A DNA stretch of 64,000 nt from Gordonia sp. SL306 (GTDB lineage Bacteria > Actinomycetota > Actinomycetes > Mycobacteriales > Mycobacteriaceae): the NCBI RefSeq assembly GCF_026625785.1, contig NZ_CP113063.1, forward strand, positions 4,774,001-4,838,000, written 5' to 3'. Made by a program: the position numbers and the translations under genes. The notes under the pieces were generated by a model. The model was not told where the DNA came from, ran no database searches, and saw nothing but the letters and a program-made list of their open reading frames with translations. This document shows positions 24,808 through 32,968 of this stretch, piece by piece; the first letter of the stretch is position 1; each line of letters begins with the position of its first letter.

Positions 24808-26418
24808 TCAGGTCGGGCAGCCGCGTTCGGTGGGCTCCCCGAGGGGCCGATTGCCGAGGTACTGCGTCACCGTGTCGGCGGCGCATCCGCTCCGCGCCAG
24901 CACCGAGTAGCCCAGCCCGTCCCACGAGACGGTGGTCGGCGTGACGCCCGCCTTGATGAACAGCGCCTTGAGGGCGTCTGCCCCGCCGGCGCCGTTGACG
25001 GGATCGTTCGTCCCCGCGAGCACCAGCGGATCGATCGGTAGCGCATTGGGCGGATTGGTCGGTGTCGACGACGCCCAGCCGTTGCACCGCAGCATCGAGA
25101 GCGCGCTGTCGGCGCCGGTGAGCGGATTCTGCTTGGTCCACGCATCGACCAGCCCCGGGATCTCGTTCTGGCCGATCGGACCGCTGACGTCGTTGCAGCG
25201 GGAGACCAGCTGCCCGTCGCCGGTCCGCAGTCCCTCTGCGCGCTCGGCAAGAGCCTTCAGCGCCGCGGTGTCGCCACGATCGGCGCTCGAGATCGACGAG
25301 GCCAGATCGGTCACCGCCTGCGGGCGATTGGGTGCCAGCGCCAGTGCGGAGGTGATCGCCGACAGGGCTTGGGTGTCCGACAGGCCGCCGAGACGCCCGG
25401 TCCGGCCCTTGGCGAGGACGTCGCCGATGGTCGACATGCCGTCGGCGCCCAGCGGGCAGGATCCGGCGGCGGCGCAACTCTGCGCGAACGACCGCAGGGC
25501 GGCCTGCACCCCGGTCGCCTGGGCGGACGCACGGTCACGCGCGTTGGCCCCGAACGCGGTCGGGGTGTCGAGGATGATGCGCCCGGCACGTCCTGAGTAG
25601 TTGCTGGCGTAGGCGAGCACCACGTCGGAACCCTCGCCGACCCCGATCAGACCCAGATGGTCGACGCCCCATCGGATGCGCAGGGCCTCGATGTCGGCGG
25701 CGGCAAAGGCCGCGCCGAAGTCGAGTTGATGCGGGGTCAGTGTCTCGGTACAGCCGTCCGACGCCGACGATGCGGCCCGCGCGAGCCGGCTGATGCGCTC
25801 GGACTGGCCCGAGGTCCCGGCTTCGGGGAGTCCGTTGCGGCTCATCGCCGACCGCTCGATGCGCGTCATGCAGTCGAGGTCGCCGCTCGTCGGGGTGCCC
25901 CGACGGTCGATCGCCACCACCGGATGCTGCGACAACAGGCTTCGTCCCGGTCCGGTGGCGAGCAGGAGGAGTGTTCGTGACGACGGCAGGTCCGAACCGG
26001 AGGTGAGCACGAGCGGTGCCGCGTCCTTCGGCGTGGCGGCCATCCGCGCCCGGGTCAGCGCGACCGTCAGCGTGTCGCCGGTCGGATTGTCGGGGTTGAC
26101 GGGCACGTCGAGTTCGGCGCACTCGACGGTGACCCCACCGGGCGCCGGGACACCGAAACGTGCCGCGGACGGCCGGGCGCAGTCCTTCCATTCGAGGTCG
26201 GTCTTGGGCGCACCGAGTGCGGGGAGGGCGGGAGCCGCCTTCGACGAGGACGGTGCGGCATCGCCACCACCGCCGCCGCCGGTCACGGCGTCGGGGCCCA
26301 GGTCGGGCCCGATCGCGCATCCCGCCAGGCCCATCACCGCCGCCATCGCCGCGGCCGCGAACAGCATCACGGCGGACCGGGATCCGATGCCGGCGGGCCG
26401 CCGGGGTGCTCGTCGCAT
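24808..26418 (-). CDS. TAP-like alpha/beta-hydrolase lipoprotein with degenerate active site
   Basis: A 536-aa exported lipoprotein; the signal MRRAPRRPAGIGSRSAVMLF leads to a lipobox LAGC, then a Gly/Ser linker. The body follows the tripeptidyl aminopeptidase-like fold (AIDRRGTPTSGDLDC, IILDTPTAFG, and LAGTNDPVNG with an Asp). The usual GxSxG elbow reads GVGEG, with Gly261 where Ser should be. The C-terminal GHG-type His site reads GLGYS, with Tyr504 for His. The oxyanion GGPG motif is replaced by TSGSDLPSS. It is probably not an active peptidase. ATG 26418 is preferred because TAGGCT lies 7 nt upstream; ATG 26436 is in frame. It takes the place of Rv2672. Confidence 0.8.
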   Translation of the reverse strand: MRRAPRRPAGIGSRSAVMLFAAAAMAAVMGLAGCAIGPDLGPDAVTGGGGGGDAAPSSSKAAPALPALGAPKTDLEWKDCARPSAARFGVPAPGGVTVECAELDVPVNPDNPTGDTLTVALTRARMAATPKDAAPLVLTSGSDLPSSRTLLLLATGPGRSLLSQHPVVAIDRRGTPTSGDLDCMTRIERSAMSRNGLPEAGTSGQSERISRLARAASSASDGCTETLTPHQLDFGAAFAAADIEALRIRWGVDHLGLIGVGEGSDVVLAYASNYSGRAGRIILDTPTAFGANARDRASAQATGVQAALRSFAQSCAAAGSCPLGADGMSTIGDVLAKGRTGRLGGLSDTQALSAITSALALAPNRPQAVTDLASSISSADRGDTAALKALAERAEGLRTGDGQLVSRCNDVSGPIGQNEIPGLVDAWTKQNPLTGADSALSMLRCNGWASSTPTNPPNALPIDPLVLAGTNDPVNGAGGADALKALFIKAGVTPTTVSWDGLGYSVLARSGCAADTVTQYLGNRPLGEPTERGCPT

Positions 26419-26454
26419 GTCCGCGAGCCTAGTCATCTCGGCGGGACATGCCTG

Positions 26455-27246
26455 TCATGCCTCCTCGGGGGATGCGCGGGTCCAGCGGATGAACACGAAA
26501 CCGTCGTCGTCGGTGATGATCGTGACCGGACGCATCCGATGCAGGGCGGCCTGCGCGGGGTGATGGGCGATGCGTCCGGCGTCGCCGGCCACGGCATTGG
26601 GACTCGTGGTGACGCAGAGTTCGTCGAGGACGTCGTCGTCGATGAACGATCCGAGCAGTGTCGGGCCGCCTTCGCTGAGCGCGCGCACCCAACCCCGCTC
26701 CGCGCACACCTCGAGGACCGATTGCATGTCGACGTCGTCGTCGCCGCAGTCGATCACGGTGGCACCGGCATCGCGGAGTGCGGCGCGCCGGTCCGCGGAC
26801 GCGGCACGGCAGGTCAACACCACGGTGTCGGGCCCGGCCAGGGGCGCGTAGTCGGTCGGGATGGAGAGGGTGCGTGAGAGCAGGGCGAGCGCGGGTGCCG
26901 GGGCCTGCTCGCGTTCGGCGCGCACGGCCGTGAACACCTCGTCGGGCGACGGCTGCCGGTAGCCCTCGACGACGGCGGTGCGGGCGCCGACGATGATCAC
27001 GTCGGCCAGCGCCCGCAGCACCCGGAAGATCGCCTTGTCGCCGGGTCCGGCGAGGTCACCGGAGCGGCCGTTGTGGGTGACCGCGCCGTCGATGGAACTG
27101 ACCATGTTGACCCGGAGATAGGGGCGGGGCAGGCACGGCGGAGACGCGGGCCGATCGGGATAGGGATACTGCTCGGCGAGCCACCGCAGCGTGGTGGCCT
27201 CGTCCTGCGTCGATGTGACCTGGGTCGCTTTCTGAAGACCGAACAT
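26455..27246 (-). CDS. pyrimidine reductase family protein (RibD C-terminal / DHFR-like)
   Basis: A 263-aa protein with the RibD_C fold, equivalent to Rv2671, which can act as a 5-amino-6-ribosylamino-uracil phosphate reductase and has DHFR-like activity. Motifs: RPYLRVNMVSSIDGAVTHNG, VIIVGARTAVVEGY, and the nucleotide-binding LSEGGPTLLGSFIDDD. There is no deaminase domain. It starts at ATG 27246; GATGAT lies 6 nt upstream and may be a leaderless -10. It is divergent from zapE with 35 bp between the start codons. Confidence 0.82.
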   Translation of the reverse strand: MFGLQKATQVTSTQDEATTLRWLAEQYPYPDRPASPPCLPRPYLRVNMVSSIDGAVTHNGRSGDLAGPGDKAIFRVLRALADVIIVGARTAVVEGYRQPSPDEVFTAVRAEREQAPAPALALLSRTLSIPTDYAPLAGPDTVVLTCRAASADRRAALRDAGATVIDCGDDDVDMQSVLEVCAERGWVRALSEGGPTLLGSFIDDDVLDELCVTTSPNAVAGDAGRIAHHPAQAALHRMRPVTIITDDDGFVFIRWTRASPEEA

Positions 27247-27269
27247 GACTCCATCATCTCCGAGGTGGC

Positions 27270-27275
27270 TACCCT
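27270..27275 (+). promoter_or_regulatory. -10 box of zapE, leaderless
   Basis: TACCCT ends 6 nt before the ATG at 27282, without a ribosome-binding site. The divergent ribD-like gene has GATGAT at 27258-27253 on the minus strand. Confidence 0.5.
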
Positions 27276-27281
27276 CCCCAT

Positions 27282-28295
27282 ATGACGGCACGACTCTGTG
27301 ATCGGAATCCGATGGTCGCCCCCGAGGCGCTCATCGACGAGATGGTGCCACCGTCGACCTTCGACACGGTCAGCTTCGACTCGTACATCCCGGATCCCGC
27401 CGAGCCCTCACAGGCACAGGCGGTGTCGAAGGCGCGGGATTTCGTCGCACGCGCAAGCAAGGTCCGGGGCGGCAAGCGTGGCCTCTTCTCGCGCAAATCG
27501 ACCGCTCAGGGGGTCGGCCTCTACCTCGACGGCGGGTTCGGTGTCGGCAAGACCCACCTGCTGGCGTCGATCTACCACTCGATGCCGGAACCGAAGGCGT
27601 TCGCGACCTTCGTCGAGGTGACCCATGTGGTGGGTGCCCTCGGATTCGTCAACGCGGTCGAACGGCTCTCCGATCACACGGTGCTGTGCATCGACGAGTT
27701 CGAGCTCGACGACCCGGGCGACACGATGCTGGTGTCGCGACTGCTGACCGAGCTCACTGCGAAGGGGGTCTCGATCGCCGCGACCTCCAACACGCTCCCC
27801 GGTCAGCTCGGCGAGGGTCGATTCGCCGCGCAGGATTTCCTGCGGGAGATCCGCAAGCTGTCGGCGGTCTTCGAGACGATCCGGGTGGACGGCCCCGACT
27901 ACCGGCACCGCGACCTCCCGCCCGCTCCGGAGCCCCGCAGTGACGCAGAGCTCGCAGAAGTGGCCGACTCGACACCGGACGCCACGCTCGACGATTTCGA
28001 CGCGCTGTGTGAGCACCTGAGCACGTTGCACCCGTCGAAGTACAAGGATTTGGTCGCCGGTATCTCGCTGGTGTGCATCCGCGGTGTGCATCCGGCGAAG
28101 GACCAGTCGGTGGCGCTGCGTCTCGTCGTGCTGGCCGACCGCCTCTACGACGCCAACATCCCGGTGACCGTGTCGGGCAGCAAACTCGACGAGATCTTCA
28201 CCGAGGAGATGCTCGCAGGCGGGTATCGCAAGAAGTATCTGCGCGCGACCTCCCGTCTGCTCGCGTTGTCGCGGTTCGCCGAATCCGCCGTGTGA
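27282..28295 (+). CDS. zapE: AFG1/ZapE-type AAA ATPase
   Basis: A 337-aa ATPase of the AFG1 family; ZapE stabilises FtsZ and divides under stress in proteobacteria, while the actinobacterial role is unknown. Walker A is GLYLDGGFGVGKTHLLASIY (around residue 88). Walker B is VLCIDEFELDDPGDTML, and sensor I is SIAATSNTLPGQLGEGRF. The C-terminal lobe ends KKYLRATSRLLALSRF. ATG 27282 is probably leaderless. It converges with a GNAT gene 13 bp downstream. Equivalent to Rv2670c. Confidence 0.92.
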   Translation: MTARLCDRNPMVAPEALIDEMVPPSTFDTVSFDSYIPDPAEPSQAQAVSKARDFVARASKVRGGKRGLFSRKSTAQGVGLYLDGGFGVGKTHLLASIYHSMPEPKAFATFVEVTHVVGALGFVNAVERLSDHTVLCIDEFELDDPGDTMLVSRLLTELTAKGVSIAATSNTLPGQLGEGRFAAQDFLREIRKLSAVFETIRVDGPDYRHRDLPPAPEPRSDAELAEVADSTPDATLDDFDALCEHLSTLHPSKYKDLVAGISLVCIRGVHPAKDQSVALRLVVLADRLYDANIPVTVSGSKLDEIFTEEMLAGGYRKKYLRATSRLLALSRFAESAV

Positions 28296-28308
28296 CGGGT
28301 GTGCCCGG

Positions 28309-28869
28309 TCAGTTCAACGGCTGCGCCATGATGAAGTCGTGCTCGATCGACCCGTTGAGGTCGAAGGTCTTCACGCCTGCCCGGGTGAATCCCATTTTCG
28401 CGTAGAAGCGAAGTGCGCGAACGTTTTCCTGGTTGACGCCCAGCCACGCCAGTACGCTCCCTCGCTCCCTCGCCAGATCCAGTGCGGCACGCATCAACTC
28501 GTGCGACGGCGGGGTGTCGCGCCCGAGCGCGTGATGGTCGGGTGCGACATACATCTTGGAGATCTCGGTGACCGGCCGCGCGGTGACCACCGCCGCCACA
28601 TCCGGGTGGGCCGGGGCACAGTGGTGGATCAACGCGTAGCCCACGATCGGACCACCGACGCCGTCCCGCGCCGTGAGTACATCGCTGTCGGGACTGTGGA
28701 TGTACGCGGCGAACCGCTCGGGGCGCAGGTTCTCCCGGATGAACCCCGCGATGTCCTCCGACGTCGAGTGCGGTGGACACGCCAGGGGGAAGGTGGCTGC
28801 CGCCACCTCGGCGACGGCACTCGCCTGGGCCGGATCGGTGACGGTCTCGATCAATGCTGCGACGGGCAC
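28309..28869 (-). CDS. GNAT family N-acetyltransferase
   Basis: A 186-aa acetyltransferase. The GNAT core includes ISKMYVAPDHHALGRDTPPS (acceptor strand and pyrophosphate loop, although the Arg/Gly signature is diverged), ALDLARERGSVLAWLGVNQE, and the classic NVRALRFYAKMGFTRAG. Substrate unknown. GTG 28869 has TAGATT 6 nt upstream, so the transcript is likely leaderless. It matches the Rv2669 position in mycobacteria. It converges with zapE. Confidence 0.85.
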   Translation of the reverse strand: MPVAALIETVTDPAQASAVAEVAAATFPLACPPHSTSEDIAGFIRENLRPERFAAYIHSPDSDVLTARDGVGGPIVGYALIHHCAPAHPDVAAVVTARPVTEISKMYVAPDHHALGRDTPPSHELMRAALDLARERGSVLAWLGVNQENVRALRFYAKMGFTRAGVKTFDLNGSIEHDFIMAQPLN

Positions 28870-28898
28870 CTTCGCAATCTACGCCAGGCGTGAGACGG

Positions 28899-29348
28899 TC
28901 ACTCGCCGGTCGTCGGGGCGGCATCCGGCGGAAGCCCACCAGAGCGTCGTGCGGCCTGCGCGTCCCGGGCCACCGCGTCGCCGATGAGTTGTCCACCGCT
29001 GGTGAGTATTGCCCGCCGCCAGGGCACCACACCGTCGATCTCGATCTGGATCGACATGGACAGGACCGTCCGGATCAGCACGATGAGGCCGAGGATCAAC
29101 GCGTCCTCGATGGACGGCTTGGATGTGATGGTGCGGATGAGGTCGGCGGCCACCAAGACTTCGAGCCCGAGGAGGATCGCGGCGCCGAGGGTGTTCCGGA
29201 GGATGCCGAACGCGACCCGCCCACCATCGTCGCGGAGCAACGATCGGGCGCCGAGCACCACCGCGATGACGAATCCGACGATCATCGCGAGCGCGCCGAT
29301 CACCTCGAACGCCACTGCGACGCCGGTGAACACGGACTCGAAATCCAT
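28899..29348 (-). CDS. DUF1622 family membrane protein
   Basis: A 149-aa protein with three hydrophobic helices: VAFEVIGALAMIVGFVIAVV, then ILRNTLGAAILLGLEVLVAA, and DALILGLIVLIRTVLSMSIQ. This layout and the DLIRTITSKPSIED loop fit DUF1622. The tail is polar. Function unknown. ATG 29348 is preceded 7 nt upstream by TAGGGT, so it is probably leaderless. A much longer in-frame reading upstream is antisense to nothing conserved and overlaps the CMD gene, so it was not used. Confidence 0.8.
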   Translation of the reverse strand: MDFESVFTGVAVAFEVIGALAMIVGFVIAVVLGARSLLRDDGGRVAFGILRNTLGAAILLGLEVLVAADLIRTITSKPSIEDALILGLIVLIRTVLSMSIQIEIDGVVPWRRAILTSGGQLIGDAVARDAQAARRSGGLPPDAAPTTGE

Positions 29349-29386
29349 GGACGTCACCCTACGCACCGACGAATGGTGAGGAGGGT

Positions 29387-30025
29387 CTACTCGCCCGCGA
29401 GATCGGCGGACAGGTCCGCCACCTCCACGCCCTCGGGCACCTGCACCTCGGTGATCCGTTCCGGGACATCGTCGAACTCGAGCTTGAGTGCCTTGCTCAT
29501 CGTCGCGTGCATGTCGTACATCGCGGTGATGTAGGTCAGCTGGAGGATCTGATCCGGCGGCAGCTGTTCGGCGAGCACGTCGAACACACCGTCCGGTACC
29601 CGCCCGCCGTCGAGCACGAGGGCGTCGGTGTAGGCGAGCACCGCCCGCTCGAGCGGGGAGAACAGGTCGCTGACCTGCCACGCCGGGATGGCCGCGATCT
29701 TGTCCTCGGGCATCCCGAGCGATCGCATCTGCTTGCAATGCTGCGAGAAGACGAACTGGCTGCCACGTGCATACCCCGCCCGGCCCTGGCCGAGTTCACG
29801 CAGCAGCGGATCGACGGTCGAGTTGCGGTACAGGGCGAATCCGCGCACCGCGTGACCGAACACGGCGGGGGACTGGGCGAAGACGGTCCACCAGTCGCCC
29901 GGGGTCGCGTGGATGGTGCCGTGGTCGACGGCCGGGTCCTTGTCCTTTCCGAAGAGGTGATCGTAGAAGTAGAGGATCTTCTCGTCGGTGACGTCGGCGC
30001 GATGGACCTCGGGCAGGCGTGGCAT
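29387..30025 (-). CDS. carboxymuconolactone decarboxylase (CMD/AhpD)-like protein
   Basis: A 212-aa all-helical protein of the CMD family. The core FVFSQHCKQMRSLGMPEDKI (around residue 95) keeps one Cys instead of the CxxC redox pair of AhpD, so it is nearer the decarboxylase-like branch. LERAVLAYTDALVLDGGRV and ILQLTYITAMYDMHATMSKA follow. Substrate unknown. ATG 30025 has GAAAGGA upstream. It lies 25 bp after the VOC gene, in one operon that is divergent from a TetR gene. Confidence 0.82.
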   Translation of the reverse strand: MPRLPEVHRADVTDEKILYFYDHLFGKDKDPAVDHGTIHATPGDWWTVFAQSPAVFGHAVRGFALYRNSTVDPLLRELGQGRAGYARGSQFVFSQHCKQMRSLGMPEDKIAAIPAWQVSDLFSPLERAVLAYTDALVLDGGRVPDGVFDVLAEQLPPDQILQLTYITAMYDMHATMSKALKLEFDDVPERITEVQVPEGVEVADLSADLAGE

Positions 30026-30050
30026 CGGGTTCCTTTCTCGGTGGTGCAGG

Positions 30051-30617
30051 TCAGTTGGATGCGCGAACGTGACGGTCGGCCGCGGTCTTCGGTTCGTGAG
30101 ACACATCCGCGTCGGTGAACTCTCTTGTCCAGCAGGCGAACTCCAAGAGAACACCGTCGGGGTCCTGGAAGTAGAACGACCGCACGAAGGTGCCCGGGTG
30201 AACATGGCGCGAGACGCCAGCCGGGCTGTCGTCGTGGTTGAGCACCGGGCTGACCGCGACCCCCTCGGCCTCCAGTCGGGATCGGTACTCGTCGAACTGT
30301 TCCGGCGGCACGGCGAACGCCACATGGTTCATCGACCCGACTGCGCTGGCGAGTTCGCCTTCGTCGGGCCGCCCCTTGGGCGCGGCGATTCCGGGTGCGG
30401 CCTCAGGGGAGTCCGCCAGCCAGAAGAACGCCACCGTGTTTCCGCCGCCGCAATCGAAGAAGAAATGCTGTCCGAGTCCGGCCGGCAGGTCGAGCGTCTT
30501 GACCAAGGGCATACCGAGCACGCCCGAGTAGAAGTCGATCGTCCGGCGCATGTCGGCACACACCAATGCCAGGTGATTGATGCCGCGGAGTTCGAACTTG
30601 GGGTTCGTGGTCGACAT
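30051..30617 (-). CDS. VOC family protein (glyoxalase / extradiol dioxygenase-like)
   Basis: A 188-aa two-module VOC fold. Possible metal ligands are His in LRGINHLALV (residue ~14), His in SMNHVAFAVP (~96), and Glu in GVLLEFACW (~165). This is the His-His-Glu set typical of dioxygenases or isomerases of the family. The substrate is unknown, but a ring-cleavage or epimerase-type reaction is possible. ATG 30617 has AAGGAG 4 nt upstream. It heads a VOC-CMD operon, divergent from the TetR gene, with the palindromic operator 18 bp upstream of its start. Confidence 0.85.
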   Translation of the reverse strand: MSTTNPKFELRGINHLALVCADMRRTIDFYSGVLGMPLVKTLDLPAGLGQHFFFDCGGGNTVAFFWLADSPEAAPGIAAPKGRPDEGELASAVGSMNHVAFAVPPEQFDEYRSRLEAEGVAVSPVLNHDDSPAGVSRHVHPGTFVRSFYFQDPDGVLLEFACWTREFTDADVSHEPKTAADRHVRASN

Positions 30618-30634
30618 GGAGCTCCTTCCCGAAC

Positions 30635-30655
30635 ATGACTTGACTGTCATGTCAT
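30635..30655. promoter_or_regulatory. 21-bp palindromic operator for the TetR repressor
   Basis: ATGACTTGAC T GTCATGTCAT has 9 of 10 matching base pairs around a central T. It overlaps TTGACT (30640-30645), the likely -35 of the TetR gene, whose -10 GATAGT lies at 30663-30668. It is centred between the divergent VOC and TetR genes, so it can control both. Confidence 0.75.
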
Positions 30656-30675
30656 CTTCTTGGATAGTCTTGAAC

Positions 30676-31308
30676 GTGGCGAAGTCGTCTGTCAACACCC
30701 CGACAGCACCGGTTGATTCGCTGTCGCCGCGGGGGAGGGCGACCCGTGACTCGCTCCTTGACGCCGCCACTCGGGTCTTCGAACGCGTCGGCTTCCTCGA
30801 CGCCCGGGTCGAGTTGATCGCGCAGGAGGCCGAGGTCTCCTACGGCACCTTCTACCGGTACTTCGAATCGAAAGAAGAGATCTTCCGAGAACTGAGTACG
30901 CGGCTGTTCGTCGATGTCCATCTCCGCGAACCGTCGGCACCGGGCGAGACGCCTGCTGAGCGGTTGATCGCCTCCAATCGCGCCTATTACCAGGCGTATC
31001 GCCGCAACGCTCGCATGATGGCCATCGTCGAACAGGTCGCGACCTTCAACTCCGAGTTCCGGGAGTTGCGGCACCAGCATCGGGCCCAGTGGATCGACCG
31101 GACGGCCGCAGCCATCAGACGATGGCAGGACGAGGGCCGTGCGCGGGCCGCGCTCGACCCCACCATGGCTGCGCGGGCGATGGCGGCGATGGTCGATCAC
31201 AGCCTGTATCTGTGGCTGGTCCAGGGCGAGGACGCCGACGAGACGAAGTTGCTCGACACCCTCGACCAGATGTGTTTGGGCGCATTGGGTCTCGACGACC
31301 GAGGATAG
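30676..31308 (+). CDS. TetR family transcriptional regulator
   Basis: A 210-aa one-component regulator. The helix-turn-helix lies at about residues 30-70: TRDSLLDAATRVFERVGFLD, then LIAQEAEVSYGTFYRYFESK. The C-terminal ligand domain has NRAYYQAYRRNARMMAIVEQ and a dimer helix. GTG 30676 is used, because GATAGT lies 7 nt upstream with TTGACT at a 17-bp spacing. The operator over this promoter suggests autorepression. It is the first gene of a plus-strand run with SnoaL, ACAD and kinase genes (41-bp gap). The ligand may be a CoA ester or hydroxy acid. Confidence 0.88.
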   Translation: MAKSSVNTPTAPVDSLSPRGRATRDSLLDAATRVFERVGFLDARVELIAQEAEVSYGTFYRYFESKEEIFRELSTRLFVDVHLREPSAPGETPAERLIASNRAYYQAYRRNARMMAIVEQVATFNSEFRELRHQHRAQWIDRTAAAIRRWQDEGRARAALDPTMAARAMAAMVDHSLYLWLVQGEDADETKLLDTLDQMCLGALGLDDRG

Positions 31309-31349
31309 GGCAGGCCGGCATGGGCGGCCCGAGATGAACGGGGAGATCG

Positions 31350-31778
31350 ATGACGATCGACGAGCTCGCGGATCGCTTCTTCACGGCGATCGAGTCCGGT
31401 GACGGCGATACGGTGCGCGCGATGTACGCCGACGACGCGGTGATCTGGCACAACGAGGATCGGACCGTGCAGACCGTCGACGAGAATCTCCGAGTGCTCC
31501 GATGGCTCTCCCGGACGGTCGCCGCGCTGCGATACCGCGACGTCCACCGGATCGTCCACGACGGCGGATTCGTCCAGCAGCACGTGCTGACCGGCGTCCT
31601 CACCGACGGGACCGAGCTGTCGATTCCGGCGGCCCTGTTCGTCACCGTCACCGACGGCATGATCTGCCGCATCGACGAATACGCCGATTCGGCACACCTC
31701 GGCCCTCTGCATGCCATCGCGGCCCGACGCCGCGCGGCCAGGATGCAATCCGACTCCCATCAGAAAGAGCACACATGA
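31350..31778 (+). CDS. SnoaL/NTF2-like protein
   Basis: A 142-aa cone-shaped fold protein. It begins MTIDELADRFFTAIESGDGD with the YADDAVIWHNEDRTV motif and ends ICRIDEYADSAHLGPLH, features of ketosteroid-isomerase-like and SnoaL-like proteins. It could act as an isomerase, a dehydratase or a binding protein; the reaction is unknown. Its stop overlaps the ACAD start as ATGA, so the two are translationally coupled. GGGGAG precedes ATG 31350. Confidence 0.82.
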   Translation: MTIDELADRFFTAIESGDGDTVRAMYADDAVIWHNEDRTVQTVDENLRVLRWLSRTVAALRYRDVHRIVHDGGFVQQHVLTGVLTDGTELSIPAALFVTVTDGMICRIDEYADSAHLGPLHAIAARRRAARMQSDSHQKEHT

Positions 31779-32968
31779 CCGATCTGGCGACTTCCGTACC
31801 CGGCGACGACCTGACCCGACTCTGCGCCCGCATGCGCGCATTCATTGACGACGAGGTGATCCCCCGCGAGCGCGAACTGACCGGCGAAGACGACGCGTCG
31901 GCCAAGGTTCTCGACGAATTGCGCTCGCGCGCCAAGGAACTCGGCCTGTGGGCACTCGGCCACCCGTCGGAGGTCGGCGGCGGGGGTGTGCCGTTCATCG
32001 ACTTCGTCTATCTGAACGAGATCATCGGACGATCGGAGTTCGGTCAGCTCGCGGTCGGTTCGGTGACCATGCAGGACACCATCATGCTGCACAAGCATGG
32101 CACCGAGGAACAGCAGCGCAGGTGGATCCCCGGCATGGTCGCCGGGGACCTGCTCCCGTCGGTGGGACTGACCGAGCCCGAGGTCGCCGGATCCGATCCG
32201 ACACTGATCGCGACCCGCGCGGAACTCGACGGCGACACCTGGGTGATCAATGGCCACAAGTGGTTCACCACCGGCGTCAACCGCGCGGCGTATTGCTCCG
32301 TGTTCGCGCGGACCGAGGACGAGTCGGCGCCCCGACATGCGCGGATCAGCTCGATCATCGTGCCGACCGACACTCCGGGATTCGAGATCGTCCGGGCGAT
32401 ACCGACGATGGGCCATGACCCGAGTGACCACTTCGAAGTCCGTCTGACCGATGTCCGGGTTCCCCGGGAGAATCTCCTCGGCGAACGGGGTAAGGGCTTC
32501 GTGATCGCGCAGGACCGGCTCGGCCCGGGCCGGATCTTCCACTGCATGCGGTGGCTCGGCCAGGCCCAGCGTGCATACGAATTGATGTGTGAGCGAGCCA
32601 ATTCCCGCTTCGTCCACGGCTCGTTGCTGGCCGAGAAGGGCGAGATCCACCGATACATCTCGGAGTCGGCGGCGGAGATCCAGGCGGCCCGCCTGATGAC
32701 CCTCGATGCCGCCCGGGTGATGGACACCGGCGACGATGCGCGCGTTCAGATCGGCCTGATCAAGTTCTGGGGTGCACGGATGCTCCACAACGTGATCGAC
32801 CGCTCCATCCAGGTGCACGGTGCTCTCGGGCTGACCGCCGACACCCCACTGGAGCGGATGTACCGACAGGCCCGCTACGCGCGCGTCTACGACGGTCCGG
32901 ATGAGGTGCATCGGATGTCGACCGCGCGCCGGTTGCTCCGCGATCCCAACGCCGCGCCGTGGCGGTGA
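31775..32968 (+). CDS. acyl-CoA dehydrogenase (ACAD10/11, LvaC-like)
   Basis: A 397-aa FAD enzyme. Flavin-contact segments SVGLTEPEVAGSDPTLIATR and WVINGHKWFTTGVNRAAYC are typical, with IQVHGALGLTADTPLERMYR near the end. The catalytic-base region reads YDGPDEVH with Asp373, as in the ACAD10/11 branch, rather than the usual EG. That branch works with an APH-type kinase on 4-hydroxyacyl-CoA. The next gene is exactly such a kinase, overlapping by 4 bp (GTGA). The function as an LvaC-like enzyme removing phosphate and rehydrating is inferred from pairing and motif. Confidence 0.85.
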   Translation: MTDLATSVPGDDLTRLCARMRAFIDDEVIPRERELTGEDDASAKVLDELRSRAKELGLWALGHPSEVGGGGVPFIDFVYLNEIIGRSEFGQLAVGSVTMQDTIMLHKHGTEEQQRRWIPGMVAGDLLPSVGLTEPEVAGSDPTLIATRAELDGDTWVINGHKWFTTGVNRAAYCSVFARTEDESAPRHARISSIIVPTDTPGFEIVRAIPTMGHDPSDHFEVRLTDVRVPRENLLGERGKGFVIAQDRLGPGRIFHCMRWLGQAQRAYELMCERANSRFVHGSLLAEKGEIHRYISESAAEIQAARLMTLDAARVMDTGDDARVQIGLIKFWGARMLHNVIDRSIQVHGALGLTADTPLERMYRQARYARVYDGPDEVHRMSTARRLLRDPNAAPWR

